The notes under the pieces: generated by a model
Seen by the model: only the letters and a program-made list of their open reading frames with translations
Databases searched by the model: none
What the model was told of the DNA's origin: nothing
Source: Mycolicibacterium phocaicum
GTDB lineage: Bacteria > Actinomycetota > Actinomycetes > Mycobacteriales > Mycobacteriaceae
Reading direction: 5' to 3'
Assembly: GCF_010731115.1 (NCBI RefSeq)
Contig: NZ_AP022616.1
Span: 4,030,001-4,094,000 of the forward strand
Length of the DNA: 64,000 bases
In this document: positions 9,807-17,125 of the stretch, piece by piece
Position numbering within the stretch: position 1 is the stretch's first letter
Layout: every line of letters starts with the position of its first letter
Position numbers and translations under genes: made by a program

Positions 9807-9850
9807 TTGGTGCGGATCGATCAGATCAACGTGGGTTAGGGTGGGTTCAG
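9807..9850 (+). promoter_or_regulatory. Promoter-like element shared by both precursor genes, copy 1
   Basis: TTGGTGC (9807-9813) is followed, 27 bases start to start, by GGTTAGGGTGGGTTCAG (9834-9850). The same arrangement with the same 27-base pitch precedes precursor 2 (14702 and 14729). The block contains a TAnnnT -10-like hexamer (TAGGGT, 9837-9842). Whether it is a promoter or an operator cannot be told from sequence alone. Confidence 0.5.
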
Positions 9851-9892
9851 GGGAGAATGTCGACGCAGGTGAGGACTGTACAGGGGGTGGCG

Positions 9893-10378
9893 ATGGCCGA
9901 GTTGCGAGTTGATTCGGAGGACCTCAACAGGTCAGGTGCTGAGATCGCAAGTATTGCTGCGGAGGTCAGGGCATCGCTTGCGAACAGCGATACCGAGATT
10001 GCATCTGCGCGGTCTGGCTGGGCGGGTACTTCGGCAGAAGCGTTGGCCTCCCTGGCTGCCGAATTTCAAGCGGCGACCAACACGCATTCGCAGGACCTTG
10101 AAGAGCATGGCACGAAATTCACCGGCGCAGCAAAGAGGTACGCGGAGACCGATGAGTCGGGGGCGACGTCGGTGCACAAGGCAGCTGAGGCCATCTCTAG
10201 CGGTAACGATGGTTTTGATCTGGACGTCCAATTCACTCGGGCTAACCTCGCGCCACCAGCGGGGGCGGGCATCGGTGGCCCTACGAATGATGGCATTTGC
10301 CCCATGCCTGTTGTCACAACACCCGCGTGCACGGCCACCTGTACCACCCCCGCCTGCATACCGACGGCCAATTGCTGA
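9893..10378 (+). CDS. WXG100-leader class I lanthipeptide precursor 1
   Basis: A 161-residue protein read as a lanthipeptide precursor. Residues 1-100 form a WXG100-type helical hairpin: WAG at 43-45 is the W-x-G turn, and YAETD at 83-87 fits the YxxxD/E export signal of ESX substrates. FDLDV at 108-112 matches the FNLD/FDLD box that LanB enzymes bind in nisin, subtilin and epidermin leaders. The tail after the PPAG at 121-124 has five Cys (136, 146, 150, 155, 161), eight Thr and no Ser. Four TxxC motifs (143-146, 147-150, 152-155, 158-161) are spaced like the nisin B ring. The start is the ATG at 9893 with AGGGGG five bases upstream; in-frame starts at 9785 and 9857 are weaker. The lanB start is 46 bases downstream. 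Confidence 0.82.
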   Translation: MAELRVDSEDLNRSGAEIASIAAEVRASLANSDTEIASARSGWAGTSAEALASLAAEFQAATNTHSQDLEEHGTKFTGAAKRYAETDESGATSVHKAAEAISSGNDGFDLDVQFTRANLAPPAGAGIGGPTNDGICPMPVVTTPACTATCTTPACIPTANC

Positions 10379-10424
10379 CGTGTGATGACAGGGTCAGAGC
10401 GCCCGCCGTCGATTCGATGACTGA

Positions 10425-13388
10425 ATGATCGACGAAGCTCCGCCTAGAGCATCCTCCTTGGTTCAATGGCCGCTTGGCGACGTGGTGACAATTCGGTGCT
10501 CCATGGGAACAGTCAGCGCGTATCCCGATCACGTTTGTGAGTGGGGAGATATCGAAGCCATCGCGTGGCTGTGGTCGCGCGCAACTATCCGGGAAGCGGT
10601 ACAGCTTGCCAGTCCGTCGCTGGTGGCTCAGATAGAGAAACTATTGGCCACACCGGACGCTGACGCTCCGCTGAAGAGACGGAAGCGTCTGCATAGAGGC
10701 TTGTTGAAGTACGCCCTCCGAATGAGTACTAGGTGCACGCCCTTCGGTGTATTCGCCGGTGTGGCCGTGCTGCCGGTCGGCGACGACGAACTGAAATTCG
10801 GCGATGCTCACGTCCGGCACGTTCGGGCAACCGGTGCGGTTACCAGGCGTCTGGTGGAGCAGACGCGGATGTTGCCGCAGGCTCGGCTGTATCCCAATCC
10901 TTCGTTGAGTGAACGAGCCGGTCGGCTGGTGGTCAGCGTCATGCGCGGCTCTGATGACACCCATACACGGGCTTCGATCAGGGCCACTGGTCCCGCGCGG
11001 TTGGCTGTCGCGACCGCTTCGGGTACAGCGACACGGGAGGACATCGAGCTGCGAGTGTCTGCCGTGTACTCTGCCGCCGATTCGGAGAAAGTGCGTCAGC
11101 TGGTCACTGATCTACTGGACGCCGAGGTGCTGCTCTGTGAGGCTGAGCACTCGGCATTCGACGGTGATCCGCTGGCACGGGTGCCGGACGAGGTCGAGGG
11201 CGTCGCGGAGATCCGTGAGGCCGTCGCTCAGTATGCCGATTCGTCTGATCCGGTTGGGGACGGCAGTCTGAGTGCGCTCCTGCGATTGTGCGCCGCCGGT
11301 GATGTCCAGCGGGACATCCATGTGGACCTGGAGCTCGACGTATCCGGACGCGTGCCGATGTCGGTCATCGATGCGGCGCAGGCCGCCGTTCGGGTTCTGA
11401 CCGCGACGATGGCGCACCTACCGGCGAACCCAGCGCTCGGAGAGTTCAGTGCGACATTCACCGAGCGATACGGGCAGACGCTGGTGCCGTTCCTGACCGC
11501 CATCGATGAGGAACTCGGAATCGGATTCCCCCGTGCATACGAGCCCGAACTGCCACTGGGTCATGTGCCGACCAAGCCCGATGGCGCCGCAGTCGAGCGG
11601 CGTAGGGATTTCATTTCGTCCGTGCTGCTGGCGAGCATGACCGGTGGATTGGATGTCGTCGAGCTCACTGATTCTGACCTGGCGGGCTTCCCAGAACCGG
11701 ACAATCTCCCCAGCAGTTTCGACATCATGCTGCGGCTTCATCGAGACCAGGAGGACCTGCAGGCGACTGTTATCGGGGTTGCAATGCCGGGTGGGTCTGC
11801 CCTCGGGCGCTTCACTGCTGTCATGCCGCAGGCGCGAGATTGTGCCCAGCGGTGGGTGGACTTCGATGGAGACTGGTGGGCGAACAAAACGGGCGGACGA
11901 GGAATTCTCTGCGGTATCGACTACATCGCCGGCGCCGACATGATCAACGAGGTCTCCGCCACTGCACAGCTGTATCCGGTCACATTGGCGCTCAACGCGC
12001 GTCCGCCGAGCCCCGCCGGCCGGTTGCTCACACTGGCTGATATCTACCTCGGCATCGCGGAGGGACAAATGTGCATCGTGCTCGCCGACGGTACGCCGGT
12101 CAGCGTGCGTCAGTTGAACATGGCCACTATCCGTGCCTCGTCGAAAGCAATCCGGTTATTGCGAGAGATATCTGATGCGCAGACCCAGCATCCGTTTTGG
12201 TCCTGGGGTGAGGCCGAGGCGGCCATGAACAAACTCCCCGAGGTCCGGTATCGGGGTGTCACCCTCGTCGAGCAGAAATGGCGCTATCCGTCGACCGAAG
12301 GCCGCTCTGTAGTCGAGTTGAGGGAATGGCTTATCGCTGCTGGAATCAGCCGCTACATCCGGGTGGGGCCGCACGACAACCTGCTTCACCTCGATACCCA
12401 GAACCCGGTGCATGTGGACCTATTGCTGAGTGAGATCACTGCCGGCAACAGGTGGTTGATCCGTGCTCCGAGTCCGGACCAGATGGGCGTCGTTCGCGAT
12501 CAGGCGATGGCGATGCACCCCGCCGAGGTGGTTGTTACCGTTGCCGCGCCGCATTCGAAACATGTTGAACCAAGCCTGGACAGCCACCCGCTGCATAATC
12601 CCGCAGACGACAATTGCCGACTGTTGGTCCCAGGGGGAGCATGGACCGCGTTCGCCATATCGGCTGGGGGTGGTTCCCACGACCGGAGCCTGCGGGATTT
12701 CGCTGATTGCTTTCCCGACCTCGCTGGTGAGTGGTATTTCGTACGGTATCGGCAAGACGGCCGAGACCAGTTGCGGTTGCGCGTGCACCGCCCCGTTGCC
12801 GAAGTCTCCGACGTGTTGGCCTGGCTGGCCGAGGCTCGACTGTCGGGGCGCATCGGTGACTATTCGATACCGACATACCACCGCGAGCTCGAACGTTACG
12901 GCGGGCCGCGCAGCTTTCCCTGCTATGAGCGATTGTTCTGCTGTGAGACAGCGTATCTCGTCAACAGGCTGCCGATCGTTGGCGCAGACTCGGGGATGTC
13001 ACGCTTCAGACCGGGCATTGAGGCGGCGGCCGGGGTTCTGGCCCAATGGTTCGACGCTCTTGATCCGGGCCACGTCAATGTCGACGAGGTGATCGACTTC
13101 GCTGTCGAGGGATACTGCAGTGAGCTGGGTGCGCGCGTGCATGCAGTCAAAGCTGCTCTGCGCCAACAGCACTTGAGTTTGGATGTGGATAGCGACTTCG
13201 TCGCTGTGCTGCGGAAGTTTTGGAGCGACCCTGCCCAGCATTCGGCCGTTGTCACCCCCGCGGTGCTGCAAAGCGCGAGTCACCTCCTGTGTAACCGGTT
13301 GGGGATGAGTCGCCAGGAGGAGTTCGCCGCCCTGTGGATGGTGAGAACCGAACGAAACCGCTGTCGGCGGCGACATGACGAACCCTGA
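10425..13388 (+). CDS. lanB: Class I lanthipeptide dehydratase, full length
   Basis: At 987 residues this is the size of NisB. LanB enzymes glutamylate Ser/Thr of the precursor using glutamyl-tRNA, then eliminate glutamate to give dehydroalanine/dehydrobutyrine. The N-terminal domain carries the family signature RMSTRCTPFGVFAG (residues 99-112). The C-terminal elimination domain (SpaB_C) runs from about residue 745, with WYFVRYRQDGRDQLRLRVH from 770 and YHRELERYGGP further on. Both halves are in one frame, so the enzyme should be complete. An in-frame stop directly precedes the ATG at 10425, so no longer start exists; no strong ribosome-binding site is seen. GC is lower than in flanking genes and rare TTA codons occur (for example in the stretch at 12155). 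Confidence 0.93.
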   Translation: MIDEAPPRASSLVQWPLGDVVTIRCSMGTVSAYPDHVCEWGDIEAIAWLWSRATIREAVQLASPSLVAQIEKLLATPDADAPLKRRKRLHRGLLKYALRMSTRCTPFGVFAGVAVLPVGDDELKFGDAHVRHVRATGAVTRRLVEQTRMLPQARLYPNPSLSERAGRLVVSVMRGSDDTHTRASIRATGPARLAVATASGTATREDIELRVSAVYSAADSEKVRQLVTDLLDAEVLLCEAEHSAFDGDPLARVPDEVEGVAEIREAVAQYADSSDPVGDGSLSALLRLCAAGDVQRDIHVDLELDVSGRVPMSVIDAAQAAVRVLTATMAHLPANPALGEFSATFTERYGQTLVPFLTAIDEELGIGFPRAYEPELPLGHVPTKPDGAAVERRRDFISSVLLASMTGGLDVVELTDSDLAGFPEPDNLPSSFDIMLRLHRDQEDLQATVIGVAMPGGSALGRFTAVMPQARDCAQRWVDFDGDWWANKTGGRGILCGIDYIAGADMINEVSATAQLYPVTLALNARPPSPAGRLLTLADIYLGIAEGQMCIVLADGTPVSVRQLNMATIRASSKAIRLLREISDAQTQHPFWSWGEAEAAMNKLPEVRYRGVTLVEQKWRYPSTEGRSVVELREWLIAAGISRYIRVGPHDNLLHLDTQNPVHVDLLLSEITAGNRWLIRAPSPDQMGVVRDQAMAMHPAEVVVTVAAPHSKHVEPSLDSHPLHNPADDNCRLLVPGGAWTAFAISAGGGSHDRSLRDFADCFPDLAGEWYFVRYRQDGRDQLRLRVHRPVAEVSDVLAWLAEARLSGRIGDYSIPTYHRELERYGGPRSFPCYERLFCCETAYLVNRLPIVGADSGMSRFRPGIEAAAGVLAQWFDALDPGHVNVDEVIDFAVEGYCSELGARVHAVKAALRQQHLSLDVDSDFVAVLRKFWSDPAQHSAVVTPAVLQSASHLLCNRLGMSRQEEFAALWMVRTERNRCRRRHDEP

Positions 13389-14670
13389 TCACCGGGCGTT
13401 GCCTGCGCTTTCGGCTGCAGCTGAGGCTGGCATCGCCTTGGGCTGGGACATCATGGACCGCTGCCGCGCCCATACTGACATTGCTGAAGCAACTAACCTG
13501 CGGCTCGCCTCCGGTCATGCCATTGAATGGGACGCGGCCGCCATCGGGCACGGCGACCTCGGGGTCGCGATGGCATTTTCCGTGGCTGACCAGCTAGATC
13601 CTGACGGCGGATGGGACCAAATCGCTCGTACCCACCTCGCAAAAGCCGCCCACCGCCTGCAACAGAACCCATCGCCAGGTCTCGGTCTCTTCGCTGGCGC
13701 CGGTGGGCTCGCATTCGCTTTGCGTGCACATTCTCGTAAGGGGCAGCGCTATCAAGCAGCGACGACCAACACGGACCTCCTGCTGGTGAAGGCACTCGAT
13801 GACGCGGTCGAGAATATCGATATCGAAAGTGGTTCGGCCACCTCATTTTATGACGTGGTGTCGGGTATCGCGGGCGCCGTTACCTATGCCTTCACTACTG
13901 AGGCGGGGACAGGGGCGCTCGGGCCGAGCGCGTTGCGAGCCATCAACGTGCTTGCTGAACTTGCATTGGCCGACGGACCGGGCGGGTTGTGGACGCCCGG
14001 GGACAAGCTGAACGAGTACGAGCGTGAATGGTCCGCGCAGTCGCGGAGCGGTCAGCTCAACTGCGGCTTCGCCCACGGTATTGCCGGCGTGCTGAACGTG
14101 CTGAGTCAGGCGTGTGATCGTGGTTGGGGATCGTCCGCGGTTGCGGACGCGACTGAGCATCTGGCCGAAATATTGCTGAACGCATCGGACCGCGACGGAG
14201 AACTGCGCGTTCCGCGTGTTCTTCCCTCGAGTGCAACTGCGCCGACGGTGCCACAACGCTATGCATGGTGCTATGGCAACCTCGGTGCCGCCCTTCCGTT
14301 CTACAACAGCACAACCCTGCGTAGGAAATATCCCGGTGTGGTTCCGCGATTGCTGGACACAACTACCTGTGGTGGTAAGGATCTCCACGACGGAGATTCG
14401 TCGTTATGTCATGGACAAGCCGGCCAGCTGGTGCTCGAACGAATTGTGCTGGGCGAGAACACGCTTGACCGAAATGTTGCTGCGATGCTCCGACTGAAGA
14501 ACCCGCGACGCGCATTCCTGCTCGACTGTGGCCCGACAAGCGCGCATCTGGACTCGCCGGGTTTTCTGATTGGCTCGGGTGGCGCGGCCGCGGCCTTGCT
14601 TTCGCTGCTGATGCCTGCCGACAGCATGGACTTCACCCGGATGCTGACCGGCTCCTGGATTCATTGGTGA
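13375..14670 (+). CDS. lanC: Lanthionine synthetase C (cyclase)
   Basis: A 431-residue zinc protein that adds Cys thiols to dehydrated residues to close (methyl)lanthionine rings. The zinc ligands are in place: Cys299 in WCYGNLG, and Cys345-His346 in SLCHGQAG. The GFAHGIAG motif lies at about 231-238. Length and motif order agree with NisC-type cyclases. The ATG lies inside the end of lanB (14-base overlap), so the two enzymes are translationally coupled. Rare TTA Leu codon at 14404. With lanB it forms the minimal modification set; no transporter or protease gene follows. Confidence 0.94.
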   Translation: MTNPDHRALPALSAAAEAGIALGWDIMDRCRAHTDIAEATNLRLASGHAIEWDAAAIGHGDLGVAMAFSVADQLDPDGGWDQIARTHLAKAAHRLQQNPSPGLGLFAGAGGLAFALRAHSRKGQRYQAATTNTDLLLVKALDDAVENIDIESGSATSFYDVVSGIAGAVTYAFTTEAGTGALGPSALRAINVLAELALADGPGGLWTPGDKLNEYEREWSAQSRSGQLNCGFAHGIAGVLNVLSQACDRGWGSSAVADATEHLAEILLNASDRDGELRVPRVLPSSATAPTVPQRYAWCYGNLGAALPFYNSTTLRRKYPGVVPRLLDTTTCGGKDLHDGDSSLCHGQAGQLVLERIVLGENTLDRNVAAMLRLKNPRRAFLLDCGPTSAHLDSPGFLIGSGGAAAALLSLLMPADSMDFTRMLTGSWIHW

Positions 14671-14701
14671 TCGAGTGCGTCAGGTGGTAGATGGCCTGAA
14701 T

Positions 14702-14745
14702 TTGGTGCCTGGCGAGTGGACATGGTGCGGTTATGCTGAGTTGAT
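14702..14745 (+). promoter_or_regulatory. Promoter-like element shared by both precursor genes, copy 2
   Basis: TTGGTGC (14702-14708) and, 27 bases on, GGTTATGCTGAGTTGAT (14729-14745). Twelve of the 17 bases of the second block match copy 1 (consensus GGTTAnGnTGnGTTnA), including a -10-like TATGCT at 14732-14737. Its presence suggests precursor 2 has its own start site rather than relying only on read-through from lanC. Confidence 0.5.
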
Positions 14746-14805
14746 CGCAGGTCTGACGGTTTGGCGGCGATCGGCGTGGCATGCAATATCTGGGGGTGGT
14801 ATTCG

Positions 14806-15471
14806 ATGAGTTTATCGATAGCGGATATCGACAGGTGGAGTCCTGAGGCGATCACAGCGGTCGGCGCTGCGGCTACGGCCAGAGCGAAGGTGGCGTCACA
14901 GGCAGGTTCGCGATTGAAGAACCTGCCAGTATTTGACAGTTGGCAGGGCGAGGGCGCCAAAGCGGCACAAGCGCGGACGTATGCGCTCGCGGCTGGATTG
15001 GAACGGCACGGTCAGGCCGCGTCAGCTGTGGCGGTAGCCACCGCTATCGCTGCGAACGAGGTCAGGCAGGTGAAAACCCAGCTAGTTGAGCTGAGGTCGG
15101 TTCTTGGGCAGTACGGCATCACAGTTGATGCGAATGGTAGCCGTGCGGTTCCACCAACAAACTTGTCATCGCTGCCTGCTGCGACTCGCCGGATGGTGCA
15201 AGACACGACCACAACGGGCCAGCAGAGTCTGGATCGGCTTCGACAGGCGGCGGATACGGCAGACTCGCACCTCGCCGCCGCCCTGAAGACCAAGAGCGCC
15301 GATTTTGATCTGGATACCCAGTATTCACGCGCCCAGGGTCTTCGAGAACCGGTACCTGCCGGCTTTACGACCACTGATTGCATAAACGCTACCTTGACTG
15401 TTATTCAGATCACGATTGCGACCTACACAATACACGGTGGCGGAGGTTCCAATGGGAAGCATTGCAAGTAA
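14806..15471 (+). CDS. WXG100-like-leader class I lanthipeptide precursor 2
   Basis: A 221-residue protein, probably a second precursor for the same LanB/LanC. The N-terminal ~150 residues match a helical ESX-substrate-like domain common at the N-terminus of mycobacterial proteins (start MSLSIADIDRWSPEAI; W-x-G turn WQG at 46-48). It differs from the domain of precursor 1 and lacks YxxxD/E. FDLDTQYSRA at 167-176 lines up with FDLDVQFTRA of precursor 1, and both are followed by a P-x-A-G motif (here PVPAG, 182-186). The tail from 187 begins FTTTDC, is rich in Thr and beta-branched residues, contains four Gly (211-214), and ends with Cys220; only two Cys (192, 220) are available for rings. ATG 14806 has GGGGGTGG six bases upstream, like precursor 1. 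Confidence 0.75.
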   Translation: MSLSIADIDRWSPEAITAVGAAATARAKVASQAGSRLKNLPVFDSWQGEGAKAAQARTYALAAGLERHGQAASAVAVATAIAANEVRQVKTQLVELRSVLGQYGITVDANGSRAVPPTNLSSLPAATRRMVQDTTTTGQQSLDRLRQAADTADSHLAAALKTKSADFDLDTQYSRAQGLREPVPAGFTTTDCINATLTVIQITIATYTIHGGGGSNGKHCK

Positions 15472-15522
15472 GACGCGAGTCGCAGATATGCCCATCGCGA
15501 CAATGATCGATGGCATGTGATC

Positions 15523-15771
15523 ATGCTCGAATATTGGTGGATGTTGCCGGTCCTGCTATCGACACTTCTGGTTGCGCTTCTAATTCGACGATTGAATACC
15601 GAAACGAGTCAAAAGCTTCTATTGGCGACAATATGTGCGACCATCCTGGTCCTGCCGGCCGCGCATTTGCCTTTTGCATATGCCGTAGCGGCAATAACGG
15701 TGGTCAATCTGTTGATACTGTTCCGGAGATCCGGCAAGTTTGGCGCCTCGTCAAGGCAAATGAACCCGTGA
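15523..15771 (+). CDS. Small membrane protein, candidate immunity factor
   Basis: An 82-residue hydrophobic protein with one N-terminal helix (YWWMLPVLLSTLLVALLI), a short basic loop, and a long hydrophobic stretch that could form one or two more helices. It begins 51 bases after precursor 2; a GTG at 15517 is an alternative start and no clear ribosome-binding site is seen. Low-GC, like the rest of the island (one 60-base line here counts 32 G+C). Small membrane proteins beside lanthipeptide genes are often immunity factors; that role is inferred from position only. Confidence 0.55.
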   Translation: MLEYWWMLPVLLSTLLVALLIRRLNTETSQKLLLATICATILVLPAAHLPFAYAVAAITVVNLLILFRRSGKFGASSRQMNP

Positions 15772-15873
15772 ATCGGGCGGATATGCGGACACCGACCTGA
15801 CCGCGACGAAAAAGGGCTCTGCATTCTGGTTTGGTTCATGCCGTGATCATGCACTTGGGCCATGACATCGACG

Positions 15874-17088
15874 TCAGTCCGGCAGCATCGGCATCTCCCA
15901 GCCAGGATCGGTGCCGACAAGCACCCCGCGCGTCAGGCAGGCATTGCCGAACTTCTGACGCACCAGGTCGACGGCGCAGTCCACCGCGGCGGTGTCCGGC
16001 TCACCGTCGAACGGCAGCTCGAGTTGCTCGGTGCCGGCATTGTCGACGTTCGACACCGAGAAACCCACCAGGGTCAACCCGCGCTCGGCGATCATCGGCC
16101 CTGCCTCGGCCACCAATCCACGTGCGGCCGTGAGGATTTCCTCGGTCGACGCGGTGGCGCGGCGCATGGTGTGCGAGCGCGTGGCGCGACTGTAGTCGTC
16201 GAATCGTAGCCGCAGGATCACCGTACGGCCGGTCCGTCCGCTGCTGCGCATGCGGCGGGTGATGCGGTCGACCAGGTTGATCACCATGGCGTCGATGTCG
16301 TTGTCGGACATCGAGTTTCCGCGCCTGCCGACAGCGCGCTGGGCGCCGACCGATCGCCGCCGGACGCCCGTAGTCACCCGCCTGCGGTCGATGTTGTGCG
16401 ACAGTGCGAACAGTTGACGCCCCATGGCCGCGCCCACCATGGCGCCCAGTTCGGACTCGGTCAGGGCCGCGACATCGGCTACGGTCTCGACGCCGTGTGT
16501 GCGGAGTTTGTCCGCGGTCTTGGCGCCGACGCCCCAAAGGTGTTGCACCGGAAGTGGATGCAGAAATGCCAGCTCGCGGTCCGGCGGGACCAGCAGGAGC
16601 CCGTCGGGCTTGGCTTCGCGGCTCGCCACCTTGGCCAGGAATTTGGTGCGGGCGATACCGACCGTGATGGGCAAGCCGACGCGCTCGCGCACCGCGTCCC
16701 GAAGCGCCGCGCCGATCTCTACCGGGGTGCCCGACACCCGGCCGAGGCCGCTGACGTCGAGGAAGGCTTCGTCGACCGACAGTGGCTCGACAAGCGGCGT
16801 GGTGTCATGAAAGACCTCGAACACCGCCTTGCTGGCTGCCGAGTACGCGGACATCCGCGGCGGTACGACGATGGCCTGCGGGCACAGGTTGCGGGCCTGG
16901 TGTCCACCCATCGCGGTGCGCACGCCGAAGGCCTTGGCCTCATAGCTGGCGGCGAGCACCACGCCGGCGCCGACGATCACGGGCCGGCGGCGCAACGAGG
17001 GATCGTCACGCTGCTCGACCGAGGCATAGAACGAGTCGAGGTCGGCATGCAGGATGGCTGCCCCGGTGTGCGCTTGGACGTCCGACAC
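15874..17088 (-). CDS. dinB: Y-family DNA polymerase IV (DinB3-like)
   Basis: A 404-residue translesion polymerase. Catalytic acidic residues are Asp16 (HADLDSFYAS) and Asp106-Glu107 (LSVDEAFLDV). Tyr21 sits at the steric-gate position, so strong exclusion of ribonucleotides is expected. A helix-hairpin-helix (LWGVGAKTADKL) and the little-finger domain follow. The C-terminal QLELPF fits the beta-clamp-binding consensus. Position next to ethR agrees with what I recall of M. smegmatis dinB3, which M. tuberculosis lacks at this place. It ends the island on the right. Confidence 0.92.
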   Translation of the reverse strand: MSDVQAHTGAAILHADLDSFYASVEQRDDPSLRRRPVIVGAGVVLAASYEAKAFGVRTAMGGHQARNLCPQAIVVPPRMSAYSAASKAVFEVFHDTTPLVEPLSVDEAFLDVSGLGRVSGTPVEIGAALRDAVRERVGLPITVGIARTKFLAKVASREAKPDGLLLVPPDRELAFLHPLPVQHLWGVGAKTADKLRTHGVETVADVAALTESELGAMVGAAMGRQLFALSHNIDRRRVTTGVRRRSVGAQRAVGRRGNSMSDNDIDAMVINLVDRITRRMRSSGRTGRTVILRLRFDDYSRATRSHTMRRATASTEEILTAARGLVAEAGPMIAERGLTLVGFSVSNVDNAGTEQLELPFDGEPDTAAVDCAVDLVRQKFGNACLTRGVLVGTDPGWEMPMLPD

Positions 17089-17125
17089 GATCCAAGTTTC
17101 GCACAGACGTTCGATGCGCGAAAGG

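Noticed and set aside
9785..9892. Longer N-terminus for precursor 1 from ATG 9785 or 9857
   Set aside because: These residues do not fit a WXG100 start and neither ATG has a ribosome-binding site as good as that of 9893; the added part also covers the shared promoter-like element.
15510..15800. An alternative 96-residue frame over the small membrane protein
   Set aside because: Its product has no helix or motif, whereas the overlapping frame from 15523 gives a clean membrane protein.
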